From JAGQRJ01 sp041402045 (GTDB lineage: Bacteria; Planctomycetota; J058): a stretch of DNA of 23,731 nt. Each line of letters starts with the position of its first letter. Within the stretch, counting starts at the first letter, position 1. Shown piece after piece: positions 1 through 7,631 of this stretch. The position numbers were made by a program, and so were the translations under genes. The stretch is from positions 1 to 23,731 of the forward strand of contig JAWKSZ010000091.1 of NCBI GenBank assembly GCA_041402045.1. The letters are read 5' to 3'. The notes beneath the pieces were generated by a model that saw nothing but the letters and a program-made list of their open reading frames with translations, ran no database searches and was not told the DNA's origin.

Positions 1-227
1 TTGCGGCTGCCGGAGTCCTTGGCCTTGCGGCTGCCGCTGGTGCGCGCCGTCTTACGCGTGCCGCTCTTGCGGGCGCTCTGCGGCTCGTCCTCGTCGGCGG
101 CCTTGCGGCTGCCGCTCTTGCGCGCCTTGCGCGCGCCGCTGCCCTTGGCGTTGCGCGCGCCGTCGCTGGCGGCCTTGCGGCTGCCGCTGGTCTTGGCGCT
201 CTTGCGGGTGGTGCGGCCGCTGCTCAT
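1..227 (-). CDS. Lys/Arg/Ser-rich basic protein, N-terminal part (runs off window)
   Basis: The reading frame opens with ATG at 227-225 and stays open to the window edge, giving at least 75 residues. The start overlaps the TGA of the upstream membrane-protein gene (ATGA), so the two are probably translationally coupled. The sequence is built almost entirely of Lys, Arg, Ser, Ala, Gly and Thr and repeats a short module of the type SGSRKA (TSGSRKA, KSGSRKA, TSGSRKA, DSGSRK, with variants GSGARKA and KSGTRKT); one acidic island (DEDE) interrupts it. This resembles histone-H1-like nucleoid proteins or the disordered basic tail of a larger protein; the missing C-terminal part would decide. No signal peptide or membrane segment is present in the visible part. 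Function is not assigned. Confidence 0.7.
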   Translation of the reverse strand, partial: MSSGRTTRKSAKTSGSRKAASDGARNAKGSGARKARKSGSRKAADEDEPQSARKSGTRKTARTSGSRKAKDSGSR

Positions 228-1165
228 GCGTCACCCGCCTGGTGGGCCTGGGCCGCCTCGAGCTCGGGGGTCAGCGGGACGTGGTGCTCGTCGGGGTGCC
301 GCACGCGGGCCGCGCCGATCAGGCCCGCGCCGAGGAAGATCAGGAGGATCAGCGAGGTGGCGCACACCACGCTCTCCCAGTCGTGGGGTTCGCGGTTGGC
401 CTGCAGCAGGTACGCGGCCACCGGGAAGCTCAGCTCCCCCGACAGCCGGCGTTGGACGACGCTCGGCGTCCACTCCAGCACGCCCTCGAGGTCGACGTCG
501 GGGCGCACGCGCTCCAGCACCAGCTCCACGTAGGCTTCGCGATCGGCGATGAACGCGTTGGCGGCCGGGTGCTGCACCGACGGCTCCTTGGAGGGCGCGG
601 TGGGAGCGGCGCTGGACCAGCTCTGCAAGCGCTCGTCTTGCACCAGCACGGCGCGGTCGGGGAGCGGGAGCCCCCCAGCCTCGCCTGCGTCGAGCTTGGC
701 CATGCGCACGGTGATCTCCTGCAGCGCCGTGGACAGGTCGAGGTCGGTGCCGACCGGAGCCACCCCGGCGCGCTCGGCGTGGATTCGCTGGGCGTAGCGC
801 AGGGTCTCCAGCCACCAGCGCCCGGCCCGGGACTCGGGGTCGAGCAGGATCGGCACCGGGGGCAGCACCGCCTGGGGTTTGCGCAGGAGCGCGCCGTCCA
901 CGGTGACCTCGACCCCGGTCAGGGAGACCCAGCGCGTCATGCGCCGGGTGGCCTCCTGGGTCACGTCCTGGATCGCGATCGCGTGGGGCCGGCGGTTGCT
1001 CAGCCGCACCAGCGCGGGCTTGAGGGTCCACCACACCGCGCCGACGCACACGATCCACAGCCAGAAGGTGCCCTGAGCGCCGAGCAGGCGATACAGGAAG
1101 GAGTACCAAGGCAGACGGGTAGGCGCGCTGTGTACGCCGGTCCTCGCCTCCGCCTCACGCGTCAC
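224..1165 (-). CDS. Hypothetical two-TM membrane protein
   Basis: A 313-residue protein that I do not recognise. It has a hydrophobic segment at about residues 33-50 (rich in Trp, Ile, Val) and a second at about 265-286 just before a short polar C-terminus. The roughly 210 residues between them are soluble and probably lie on one side of the membrane, with both termini on the other. The start is a GTG at 1165-1163 that lies 12 nt after the stop of the DHH phosphoesterase gene; no strong Shine-Dalgarno is seen. The stop overlaps the start of the basic-protein gene. It is the middle gene of a three-gene operon, so its role may be tied to the phosphoesterase or the basic protein. Cytoplasmic or periplasmic placement of the central domain cannot be settled from the sequence. 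Confidence 0.75.
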   Translation of the reverse strand: MTREAEARTGVHSAPTRLPWYSFLYRLLGAQGTFWLWIVCVGAVWWTLKPALVRLSNRRPHAIAIQDVTQEATRRMTRWVSLTGVEVTVDGALLRKPQAVLPPVPILLDPESRAGRWWLETLRYAQRIHAERAGVAPVGTDLDLSTALQEITVRMAKLDAGEAGGLPLPDRAVLVQDERLQSWSSAAPTAPSKEPSVQHPAANAFIADREAYVELVLERVRPDVDLEGVLEWTPSVVQRRLSGELSFPVAAYLLQANREPHDWESVVCATSLILLIFLGAGLIGAARVRHPDEHHVPLTPELEAAQAHQAGDA

Positions 1166-1177
1166 GGGGAGCGGCCG

Positions 1178-2686
1178 CTAGATTCCTTCGAGGCCGTCGA
1201 TCGGGTCGACCGACACCACGCCGCTGCGCTTGAGCGCGTGGACGCGGGTCTCGAGCAAGGTGCGCAGGCGATAGAACTCGACGGGCCAGGCGAAGCGCGC
1301 GAGCATTTCGATCTTCTCGTCGGCGCTGCCGGTGTTGAGCTGGCGCCAGTAGTCGAGGGGCACGCTGGCCCCGGCGCCGGAGTAGTCGCCGAGGAGCATG
1401 TTCGCCCGGCCGCCGCCCTTGGACGTCTTGCGCCCGTCGGGGGAGGTCACGAAGAACACCTCGTGGAACAGGTCCGGGAGCACGACCTCGGTGTCCTGGC
1501 TGGAGCGCCCCGAGGCGTCGAGGTCCACCGAGACGATCTGGCCCTCGACCCGCTCGAACACCAGCCCGAACACGATCGTGGTCTTGAACGGCCCGACCTT
1601 GAGCAGCTGGTTCGCGACGAAGGGCACGATCCCGGTGTCGTCGATCACCCCCAGCCCGACCACGGCGATCGAGGAGTCGAACTGCTCGACGTGGGCCAGG
1701 GCCTGGCCCAGCTTCTTGGTCCAGGTCAGCGGGTGCTTGATCGACTTGAGCTTGTGCAGGATCTCGTGGCCGCGCTCGCCGAGCACCAGGTCGAGGTAGT
1801 CGAGGGCCGAGCGGGTGGACTCGCTGTAGCCCTCGGGGTCGACGCCGATCAGGTCGGTCTCGATCCCGGCCTGGGCGATCACCGCCAGGCGGAAGCCCTC
1901 CTCGTGGCCGCGCAGGTCCAGGCCCAGGTTGAGCATGACGTGCAGCAGGATCGAGGTCGTGGCCTGGGCGTTCTCGTAGCGGATCCCCTTGGCGTTGGGG
2001 AGGTCCTCGATGTCGCTCTCGCCCTTGCGGTGGTGGTCGAAGAACAGGATCGGCTTCTCGCGGAGCTGCTTCGAGCGCTTCAGGAGCTGCTGGAAGTCGA
2101 GCATGATCTCGGGGCAAGTCGCGTCGAGGACGATGATCAGCGGCGACTTGTGGGCGATCTCGGAGAGGTTCTCCGTGATCTCGCAGCGCCGCAGCACGCC
2201 GTTGGGCATGAAGTTCTTCGACAGCGTGCGGTTCATGAGGAAGCTCATGCGCTTGCTGTAGAAGCAGCTGTACCGCTTCCCGAACTTCTCGCGGAGGATG
2301 TACCACAGGATCGCGTTGGCCCCCATGGTGTCCGGGTCGACGCGGTCGTGAGCCCAGCCGATCAACTCCTCGGGCTCGATCCCCTCGATCGTCTTGACCA
2401 GGAGCTCGGTGGCGTCTTCGAAGAAGCGGGTGGGGCGAGGCTCGAGGGCGGGGGCCTCGTCGGAGAAGCTCGTGTCGTCCTCCAGGGCGCCCTCCTCGCT
2501 GACGGGGGGGTTCTCGGTGCTCACCTTGCGCTGGATTCGCGCGGTCGCGGGGGTCGGCGATTCACTGGGCAAGTCCTCCCCCTCGGGCGGTTCGTGGACG
2601 ACCCGGGTCAGGCGCGTAACGCCTGAGGACCCCTGGGTCCTGGTGGCTGGAACGGAGGACGTGGGCTTGTCCTGGGGAGCGTTCAT
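1178..2686 (-). CDS. DHH family phosphoesterase (NrnA/RecJ-like superfamily)
   Basis: The protein has 502 residues if started at the ATG at 2686-2684. An in-frame GTG at 2797 would add 37 residues but has no better start signal. DHH motifs are clear: H113, D117 and D119 in HDRVDPDTMGA (motif I), a VLDAT stretch (motif II), D217-H218-H219 in FFDHHRKGE (the family signature) and ETDLIG (motif IV). Near the end a GGGRAN...DYSGAGAS segment looks like the glycine-rich substrate loop of the DHHA1 part. This family uses two Mn ions to hydrolyse phosphodiesters, for example nanoRNAs, cyclic-dinucleotide products or pAp. The exact substrate cannot be read from sequence. The first ~85 residues are Ser/Thr/Pro/Glu-rich and probably disordered, which is unusual for the family. 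First gene of the operon ending at the left window edge. Confidence 0.88.
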   Translation of the reverse strand: MNAPQDKPTSSVPATRTQGSSGVTRLTRVVHEPPEGEDLPSESPTPATARIQRKVSTENPPVSEEGALEDDTSFSDEAPALEPRPTRFFEDATELLVKTIEGIEPEELIGWAHDRVDPDTMGANAILWYILREKFGKRYSCFYSKRMSFLMNRTLSKNFMPNGVLRRCEITENLSEIAHKSPLIIVLDATCPEIMLDFQQLLKRSKQLREKPILFFDHHRKGESDIEDLPNAKGIRYENAQATTSILLHVMLNLGLDLRGHEEGFRLAVIAQAGIETDLIGVDPEGYSESTRSALDYLDLVLGERGHEILHKLKSIKHPLTWTKKLGQALAHVEQFDSSIAVVGLGVIDDTGIVPFVANQLLKVGPFKTTIVFGLVFERVEGQIVSVDLDASGRSSQDTEVVLPDLFHEVFFVTSPDGRKTSKGGGRANMLLGDYSGAGASVPLDYWRQLNTGSADEKIEMLARFAWPVEFYRLRTLLETRVHALKRSGVVSVDPIDGLEGI

Positions 2687-2965
2687 ATCGAGTCGAGGAT
2701 ACCAGGTCGGCTGGGGAGCCGCCGCCGGTTTGGAGGGCTTTTCGAGGCTTACGTCGTGAGACGCAGGGTGAGACCGCGCGATCCTGCGAGCAAGCACTTA
2801 GGCCGCGAACGACCGTTGAGGCTTACGGCATGCGCCATGCAGCGTCGCGCAGGCATAACGTGCGTCCCAGAAGGGCGCTGTGGAGTTTGCAGTCTCGTGA
2901 CGCGGCTGCGTGGGGCTTGGGCTACGGTAGCCCCCGTTGCAACTGTAACCAGGCGGAGACAGGGC
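2687..2965. promoter_or_regulatory. Divergent intergenic region with short inverted repeat
   Basis: About 280 nt separate the divergent DHH phosphoesterase and metallopeptidase genes, so both promoters should lie here. I see no convincing -35/-10 pair. An inverted repeat GGGCTA-CGG-TAGCCC at 2919-2933 lies about 33 nt before the metallopeptidase start and could be an operator or leader hairpin. A short direct repeat (GAGGCTTACG) occurs near 2747 and near 2818. A usable Shine-Dalgarno (GGCGGAG) precedes the ATG at 2966. Confidence 0.35.
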
Positions 2966-4519
2966 ATGAAACGTTTGACGGTGGGACTCGTGGCGCTCGT
3001 GCTGTGCGGCGCCTGGCTGACCACGCGCGCCGAGGCCGACGTGATTCACCTCGCCGAGGGCGGCAAGGTCACCGGGGACATCCTCGAGGAGTCTCCGAAC
3101 GAGGTCGTGATCCGAACCGCGACCGGGAACCGACGGATCGCGCGCTACGAGATCATGAAGATCGTGCGCGAGGCCAGCGCCGAGGACACCCTCCGCGCCC
3201 GCCTCAAGACCCTCAAGGGCTCCCGCGACCCCGAGGCCTTCTATCAGCTCGGCCAGTGGGCCAAGCAGCAGGGCCTGCCCAAGGGCGCGCGGCACTGCTT
3301 CGAGAAGGCGATCGAGGTCGACGCCTACCACCGGGACGCGCGTCAGGCCCTGGGCCACAAGTACTACCAGGGCCAGTGGTACTCCCCCGAGGACTACCAG
3401 CGCGCCGCCAACGGCCTCGTGCAGTGGAACGGCGAGTGGGTGACCCCCCGCGAGCGCGAGCTCTACGAGCAAGGCTTCGTCAAGGACGAGAAGGGCCTCT
3501 GGTCGCGCCCCGGCGAGATCGACCGCAGCCCCGTGGCCTCGGTCCCCGCCAGCGCGCGCCGCGAGCGCGAGCCGGAGCGCAAGTACGAGCCTGAGCCGGA
3601 GCCCGAGGCGGAGCCGGAGCCCGCGCGGCCGGAGCCGCGTCCGCGTCGCCCGCAGCCTCAGCCCCAGCCGGCCGAGGGCGGCGACAACGACGAGGACAAG
3701 GAGTGGTATCGCGACAACTTCCGCAGCGGGGACTTCGCCTCGGCGCCGGAGATCGAGTCGCGCTTCTACAAGATCAAGACCAACGTTCGCGAGGAGTACG
3801 CGAAGCGCTACGGGACCATGATGGACCAGTACTACAAGCGCTTCGTGAAGGTGTTCGCCGACTACCTCCCCAACGGGGACCTGCCCAAGAGCACGATCTG
3901 GATCTACTCCAGCCAGCAGGAGTTCCAGGGCGCGACCGGCATGGGCCAGGGCGTCGGCGGGTTCTACAACACCGGGAACAAGCGCGTGACCGGCTACCAC
4001 GGCCTGTTCGGCATGAACGGCACGACCCGCACCGTGCTCGCCCACGAGGGCACGCACCAGTTCGAGGACATCGTGCTCCAGGGCTCCTTCGGCAACTGCC
4101 CGATCTGGATCCTGGAGGGCCTCGCGGTGTTCTTCGAGTCGGCGTTCTACCGCGACGGCGAGATCGTGATCGGGCTCGTGCCCCACGATCGCCTGGCGTC
4201 GCTCAAGCGCGGGATCGAGACCAACACCCTGATCCCGCTCTCGGACCTGATCCGCACCCCGCAGCCGCAGTTCACCGCGTATCACTACGCCCACGCCTGG
4301 TCGCTGATCTACATGGTCCTCTACTACGGCAAGAACAAGGCGACCCGCAAGCGCTGCCAGACCTGGTTCAGCAGCCTGATGATGGACTCGCGCAAGGGCC
4401 CGGTGACCGCGGAGATGGTCGAGGAGCGCTGCGGCGGCGCCGACAAGTTCCTCGAGCTCGAGGAGCGCTGGATGGAGTGGCTCGAGGAGCTCCCCTACGA
4501 CTACGACCCGAGCAAGTAG
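2966..4519 (+). CDS. Exported zinc metallopeptidase, DUF1570-like (HEGTH gluzincin)
   Basis: The protein has 517 residues from the ATG at 2966. Residues 1-24 form a signal peptide (MKRL..., hydrophobic core, ending TRAEA|D). Next comes a small beta domain (about 25-70) of the kind common in planctomycete exported proteins, then a helical TPR-like stretch (about 80-150) and a Pro/Glu/Arg-rich linker (about 196-236). The C-terminal half carries H360-E361-G-T-H364, and 19 residues later E384 in ILEGLAVFFE, the expected third zinc ligand of a gluzincin. This matches the DUF1570 / peptidase-MA-like arrangement, and all three zinc ligands are present. Likely a periplasmic or surface protease of unknown substrate. 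The gene is single, divergent from the DHH gene and convergent with the GlmU-like gene, with a terminator-like hairpin between. Confidence 0.82.
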   Translation: MKRLTVGLVALVLCGAWLTTRAEADVIHLAEGGKVTGDILEESPNEVVIRTATGNRRIARYEIMKIVREASAEDTLRARLKTLKGSRDPEAFYQLGQWAKQQGLPKGARHCFEKAIEVDAYHRDARQALGHKYYQGQWYSPEDYQRAANGLVQWNGEWVTPRERELYEQGFVKDEKGLWSRPGEIDRSPVASVPASARREREPERKYEPEPEPEAEPEPARPEPRPRRPQPQPQPAEGGDNDEDKEWYRDNFRSGDFASAPEIESRFYKIKTNVREEYAKRYGTMMDQYYKRFVKVFADYLPNGDLPKSTIWIYSSQQEFQGATGMGQGVGGFYNTGNKRVTGYHGLFGMNGTTRTVLAHEGTHQFEDIVLQGSFGNCPIWILEGLAVFFESAFYRDGEIVIGLVPHDRLASLKRGIETNTLIPLSDLIRTPQPQFTAYHYAHAWSLIYMVLYYGKNKATRKRCQTWFSSLMMDSRKGPVTAEMVEERCGGADKFLELEERWMEWLEELPYDYDPSK

Positions 4520-4538
4520 CCGGGGCGGAGTTCGGGCG

Positions 4539-4560
4539 GGCGGGGGCTTCGACCCCCGCC
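4539..4560. terminator. Terminator-like hairpin between convergent genes
   Basis: A perfect 8-bp stem GGCGGGGG / CCCCCGCC with a six-base loop (CTTCGA) lies 19 nt after the metallopeptidase stop and 16 nt beyond the stop of the convergent acetyltransferase gene. There is no real T-tract on either strand, so its strength as an intrinsic terminator is uncertain; its position favours a bidirectional terminator. Confidence 0.55.
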
Positions 4561-4576
4561 TTGCGCGTTCCGGAGC

Positions 4577-5293
4577 TCAGCGCACCATGGGTCCGACGGG
4601 CTTCAGCTCGCGCTGGGGCGGGTCCTCGCCGGTGCCCACCAGGGTGTGGGGCGGGATCGTGCCTCGCAGCGAGACCACCGAGTAGACCCGGGAGTATTGG
4701 CCGACGACGGTCCCCGGAGCGGTGACCGAGTTGCAGCCGATCTGGACCTCGTCGCCGAGGATCGCGCCCAGCTTCAACAGCCCGCTCTCGTGCTTCTCGC
4801 CGCTGGGCGTGCGCACCTTCACGTTGCCGGGGAACACGCGGAAGTTGGCGAGCTTGGTCCCCGCGCCCAGGTTCACCCCGTTGCCCAGGATCGAGTCGCC
4901 GACGTAGGCGAAGTGCCCGGCGGCGGCGAGGTTCATGAACACGGACATCTTGGCCTCGGTCGAGTGGCCGATGATCGCCCCGCGGCCCGCGAGCACGTAG
5001 CCGCGCACGTAGGCGCCGTGGCGGACCACCGTCTCCGGCCCCAGGATCACCGGGCCGCGCACGTAGGCCCCGGCCTCGATCTTGGCGCCCTCGGCCAGGT
5101 AGACCGGGCCGAACACGTGGGCGCCCTCCTCGACCTCGCCCAGGAGCGCGTGCTCGACGTGCTCGTCGATGTAGCGCTTGAGGCGCTCGCCCAGCGCCTC
5201 CCAGGCGTGGGTCACGCCGGCGAACAGGTCGCGGTGCGCGAAGTCGTCGAGGTCGAACAGGGCGTCGGGCCGCGCGAAGTCGAGGTCGGTCAT
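4577..5293 (-). CDS. GlmU-type left-handed beta-helix acetyltransferase (stand-alone)
   Basis: A 238-residue protein made mostly of hexapeptide repeats ([LIV]-G-x4), giving a left-handed beta-helix from about residue 55 to 225. The central part resembles the acetyltransferase half of GlmU: an EAK motif, then GHFAYVGDSILGNGVNLGAGT, in which the Lys, the catalytic-type His, the Tyr and the Asn of the GlmU pattern (VK...GHLxYLGD...NxGAGT) are kept. The usual NYDG following it is replaced by NFRV. The N-terminal uridylyltransferase domain of GlmU is absent; instead there is a ~50-residue helical lead-in. It probably acetylates, or only binds, an amino sugar phosphate; the donor and acceptor are not shown. 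ATG start at 5293-5291. Confidence 0.8.
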   Translation of the reverse strand: MTDLDFARPDALFDLDDFAHRDLFAGVTHAWEALGERLKRYIDEHVEHALLGEVEEGAHVFGPVYLAEGAKIEAGAYVRGPVILGPETVVRHGAYVRGYVLAGRGAIIGHSTEAKMSVFMNLAAAGHFAYVGDSILGNGVNLGAGTKLANFRVFPGNVKVRTPSGEKHESGLLKLGAILGDEVQIGCNSVTAPGTVVGQYSRVYSVVSLRGTIPPHTLVGTGEDPPQRELKPVGPMVR

Positions 5294-5439
5294 GCCCCCG
5301 AGCCTACCGCGTTTCTCGAGGGCGCGGCGGCATGGCGTGAGCAGGGTGGGGCAGGACGCTACGCTTCTCGCTCCGCCTCGCTGGTTTCCGACACGGCGAT
5401 CCGCGCGCGCTCCCGCCGTTGCTACAGTCCGCGCGACGC

Positions 5440-6624
5440 GTGAGTGCTCCCCCTCCCCACCCCCCGCCGCGGCGCGCGCTGCAGGTCTTCTTGCTCTCGG
5501 CCACCCTGTTCGTGGCCATGGCGGGCTTCAGCATCGTGATCCCCGCCCTCGGCGACCTGGCCCTGCGCTTCGGGGCGTCGTCCTTCGAAATGGGGGTCAT
5601 GACCGGGGCCTACGCCCTGGCCCAGCTCCTGTTCGCGCCGCTGTGGGGTGAGCTCTCCGACCGCTTCGGACGCAAGCCGGCGCTCGTCGCCGGGCTGCTC
5701 GGGTTCGCCGCGAGCTTCCTGGTCATGGGGCTCGCCGACTCCCTACCTCGGGCTCGCCGGGCGCGTTGCTGGCGTGCTCTCGGCCTCGACCTCGCCCACC
5801 GCGCAGGCCTTCGCCGCCGACCTCGTCAGCCCCGGGAGGAGCGCTCGCGCGCCCCTCGGCAGGCTGGGGGCGGCCATGGCCCTGGGCTTCGTCCTGGGCC
5901 GATCCTGTCCACGGTCCCTGCTCCCGCTGGGGATCCGCGCCGTTCTTCGTGTCCCTGGGCTGGCCCCAGGACCGCAGGCGCTGCGGCGGTGGTCCTGGCC
6001 GAGCCCGAGCGGCCCGAGGGCGAGGCGCGCCCCGCGTCGCCCGGGATCGCGACCCTCCTCGCCCACGCCACGCGCTCCTCCATGGCGGTGTGGTTCTGGT
6101 CCGCGTTCGTGGTCATGTTCGGCGCCTCGAGTGTGTTCGCGTTGATCGTCTACTTCGTCGAGGAGCAGCTCCACGGGACGGCGCTGCACGCGAGCCTGGT
6201 CTTCGCCTGCTTCGGCGCGTCCTCGGCCCTGTGTCAGGGCCTGCTGCTGCAGCCCCTGATCCGCGCGCTGGGCGAGCCCGGCGCGGTGCGCTGCGGGTTC
6301 GCGGTGGGGATCCTGGGCTTCGTGGGCACGATCCTGGCCCAGGGGGTGCCCACGCTGTGCGCGGCCTGCGCGTTGGTCGCGGCGGGGCTGGCGATCGGGC
6401 GCCCCACCATGGCGGCCCTCGCCTCGCGGCAGACCCCGTTGGGTCAGGGCGTGACCCTCGGGCTCCAGAGCGCGTTCGACGCCCTGGGGCGCGTGATCGG
6501 TCCGGTCAGCGCCGGGCTGCTCTACGGCTGGTCCCCGCGGGCGCCCTTCGCCTGCGCCGCGGTGGCCTACGCGCTGGGCCTGCTCTACACCCTGCGGGCG
6601 CCGACCGACCCCGCAGGGGGTTAG
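5440..6624 (+). CDS. MFS transporter, central part out of frame
   Basis: A drug/multidrug-type major facilitator transporter, about 394 residues from the GTG at 5440. The N-terminal part has TM1, TM2 and motif A (GELSDRFGRKPAL) in the first frame. From about 5738 the coding frame jumps: the natural continuation (YLGLAGRVAGVLSASTSPTAQ, then GRLGAAMALGFVLG) is in another frame until about 5905. A third frame carries APFFVSLGW near 5945, and from about 5985 (GAAAVVLAEPERP) the first frame resumes and encodes the C-terminal six TMs to the TAG at 6622-6624. The first frame stays open throughout only because stops are rare at this GC. At least four small indels within 250 bp are needed. Either a consensus-error patch or a decayed gene; the substrate is unknown. 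Confidence 0.7.
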   Translation: MSAPPPHPPPRRALQVFLLSATLFVAMAGFSIVIPALGDLALRFGASSFEMGVMTGAYALAQLLFAPLWGELSDRFGRKPALVAGLLGFAASFLVMGLADSLPRARRARCWRALGLDLAHRAGLRRRPRQPREERSRAPRQAGGGHGPGLRPGPILSTVPAPAGDPRRSSCPWAGPRTAGAAAVVLAEPERPEGEARPASPGIATLLAHATRSSMAVWFWSAFVVMFGASSVFALIVYFVEEQLHGTALHASLVFACFGASSALCQGLLLQPLIRALGEPGAVRCGFAVGILGFVGTILAQGVPTLCAACALVAAGLAIGRPTMAALASRQTPLGQGVTLGLQSAFDALGRVIGPVSAGLLYGWSPRAPFACAAVAYALGLLYTLRAPTDPAGG

Positions 6625-6765
6625 GTGTGCCACCCAAACCTGGGGAGCATGTGAAACGAATTCACGCCCCGACCAGACTCCGAGACGCTCGGGGACCGTA
6701 ACCCACCTAGTTTCGTCCGATGAATCCCACTGCGTTGCTGGCTCTCGATTTGCACCAGCTAACGC

Positions 6766-7617
6766 ATGGGTGATCGCTACCATTACAAGCTGCTCAAAGA
6801 GTTAGGGCGCGGCGCGTCAGGTGAGATCTACCTCGCGCTGGATGTCCCCGCCGAGAAGCTGGTGGCGGTCAAGCTGCTCAGCAAGGAGGCCGTGGCGCGG
6901 CACCCCAACGCCGTCGCGCGCTTCGAGCGCGAGGCGCGGATCCTGCAGCGCATGGAGCACCCGAACCTGGTGCGGATCCTGCGCTGCGGCCGGGCCCGCG
7001 GGCGGCCCTACTTCGCCATGGAGTTCGTCGAGGGCGACTCCCTCGGCTCGCGCCTGATCCACGGCGCGCTCAGCGTGCGCCAGTCGCTGCGTCTGGCCGA
7101 GAAGCTCGCGCGGGCGCTCGACTACGTGCACAAGCGCGGGATCGTGCACCGCGACGTCAAGCCCAGCAACATTCTGCTCGACGCCGACGGCAACCCGAAG
7201 CTCGCCGACTTCGGCCTGGCCCACGACCAGAGCGAGGTCGACATGCAGCTCACCGCCTCGGGCGTGGCGGTGGGCACCCTGCGCTACTCCTCGCCCGAGC
7301 AGTGCAGCGGCGAGAGCCGCAACGTCGACGCCCGCGCCGACGTCTACGCCCTGGGCCTCGTGTTGGCCTCGGCGTTGACCGGGCTCCAGCCCAAGGCGCC
7401 GCTCTCGCTGCAGGATCTGCGCGGGCGCTTCAAGCGCGACTTCGAGCGGCCCATGAACCGTCGCCTGATCCCCCAGGAGGTCGCCGAGCTCTGCGCGAAG
7501 GCCATGCGCTACGACCCCAAGCGCCGCTTCCAGTCCGCCGCCGAGTTCGGGCGCGAGATCCGCGCCGTGCTCAGCGAGCTGAACTCCTGCTCCGGTTTAG
7601 TCAGCGCGGGGGCCTGA
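6766..7617 (+). CDS. Soluble Hanks-type Ser/Thr protein kinase
   Basis: 283 residues, almost all kinase domain. The Gly-rich loop GRGASGE is at 14-20, the catalytic Lys K36 in VAVKLL, the C-helix Glu is E56, the catalytic loop H128-R129-D130-VKPSN, the Mg loop D148-F149-G150, and an SPEQ motif stands in for APE. All catalytic residues are present, so it should be active. No transmembrane helix, PASTA, TPR or other sensor domain follows the kinase, so it is a small cytoplasmic kinase. It is a single gene; a 141-nt region separates it from the MFS gene. No Shine-Dalgarno is evident immediately before the ATG. Confidence 0.93.
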   Translation: MGDRYHYKLLKELGRGASGEIYLALDVPAEKLVAVKLLSKEAVARHPNAVARFEREARILQRMEHPNLVRILRCGRARGRPYFAMEFVEGDSLGSRLIHGALSVRQSLRLAEKLARALDYVHKRGIVHRDVKPSNILLDADGNPKLADFGLAHDQSEVDMQLTASGVAVGTLRYSSPEQCSGESRNVDARADVYALGLVLASALTGLQPKAPLSLQDLRGRFKRDFERPMNRRLIPQEVAELCAKAMRYDPKRRFQSAAEFGREIRAVLSELNSCSGLVSAGA

Positions 7618-7626
7618 ACCCCCGCG
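7605..7626. terminator. Terminator-like hairpin overlapping the kinase stop codon
   Basis: A perfect 8-bp stem CGCGGGGG / CCCCCGCG with a six-base loop CCTGAA that contains the TGA stop of the kinase. The convergent SDR gene ends 6 nt beyond. No T-tract follows. Architecture is nearly the same as the hairpin at 4539-4560. Confidence 0.55.
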
Positions 7627-7631
7627 GACGG

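Noticed and set aside
242..2626. 794-codon open frame on the plus strand over the DHH and membrane-protein genes
   Set aside because: Antisense shadow: the minus strand shows clear DHH motifs and TM segments, while this frame is compositionally biased and motif-free.
6735..6763. TTGCTG - 17 nt - GCTAAC as a promoter for the small kinase
   Set aside because: The transcription start would fall inside the coding sequence, after the ATG.
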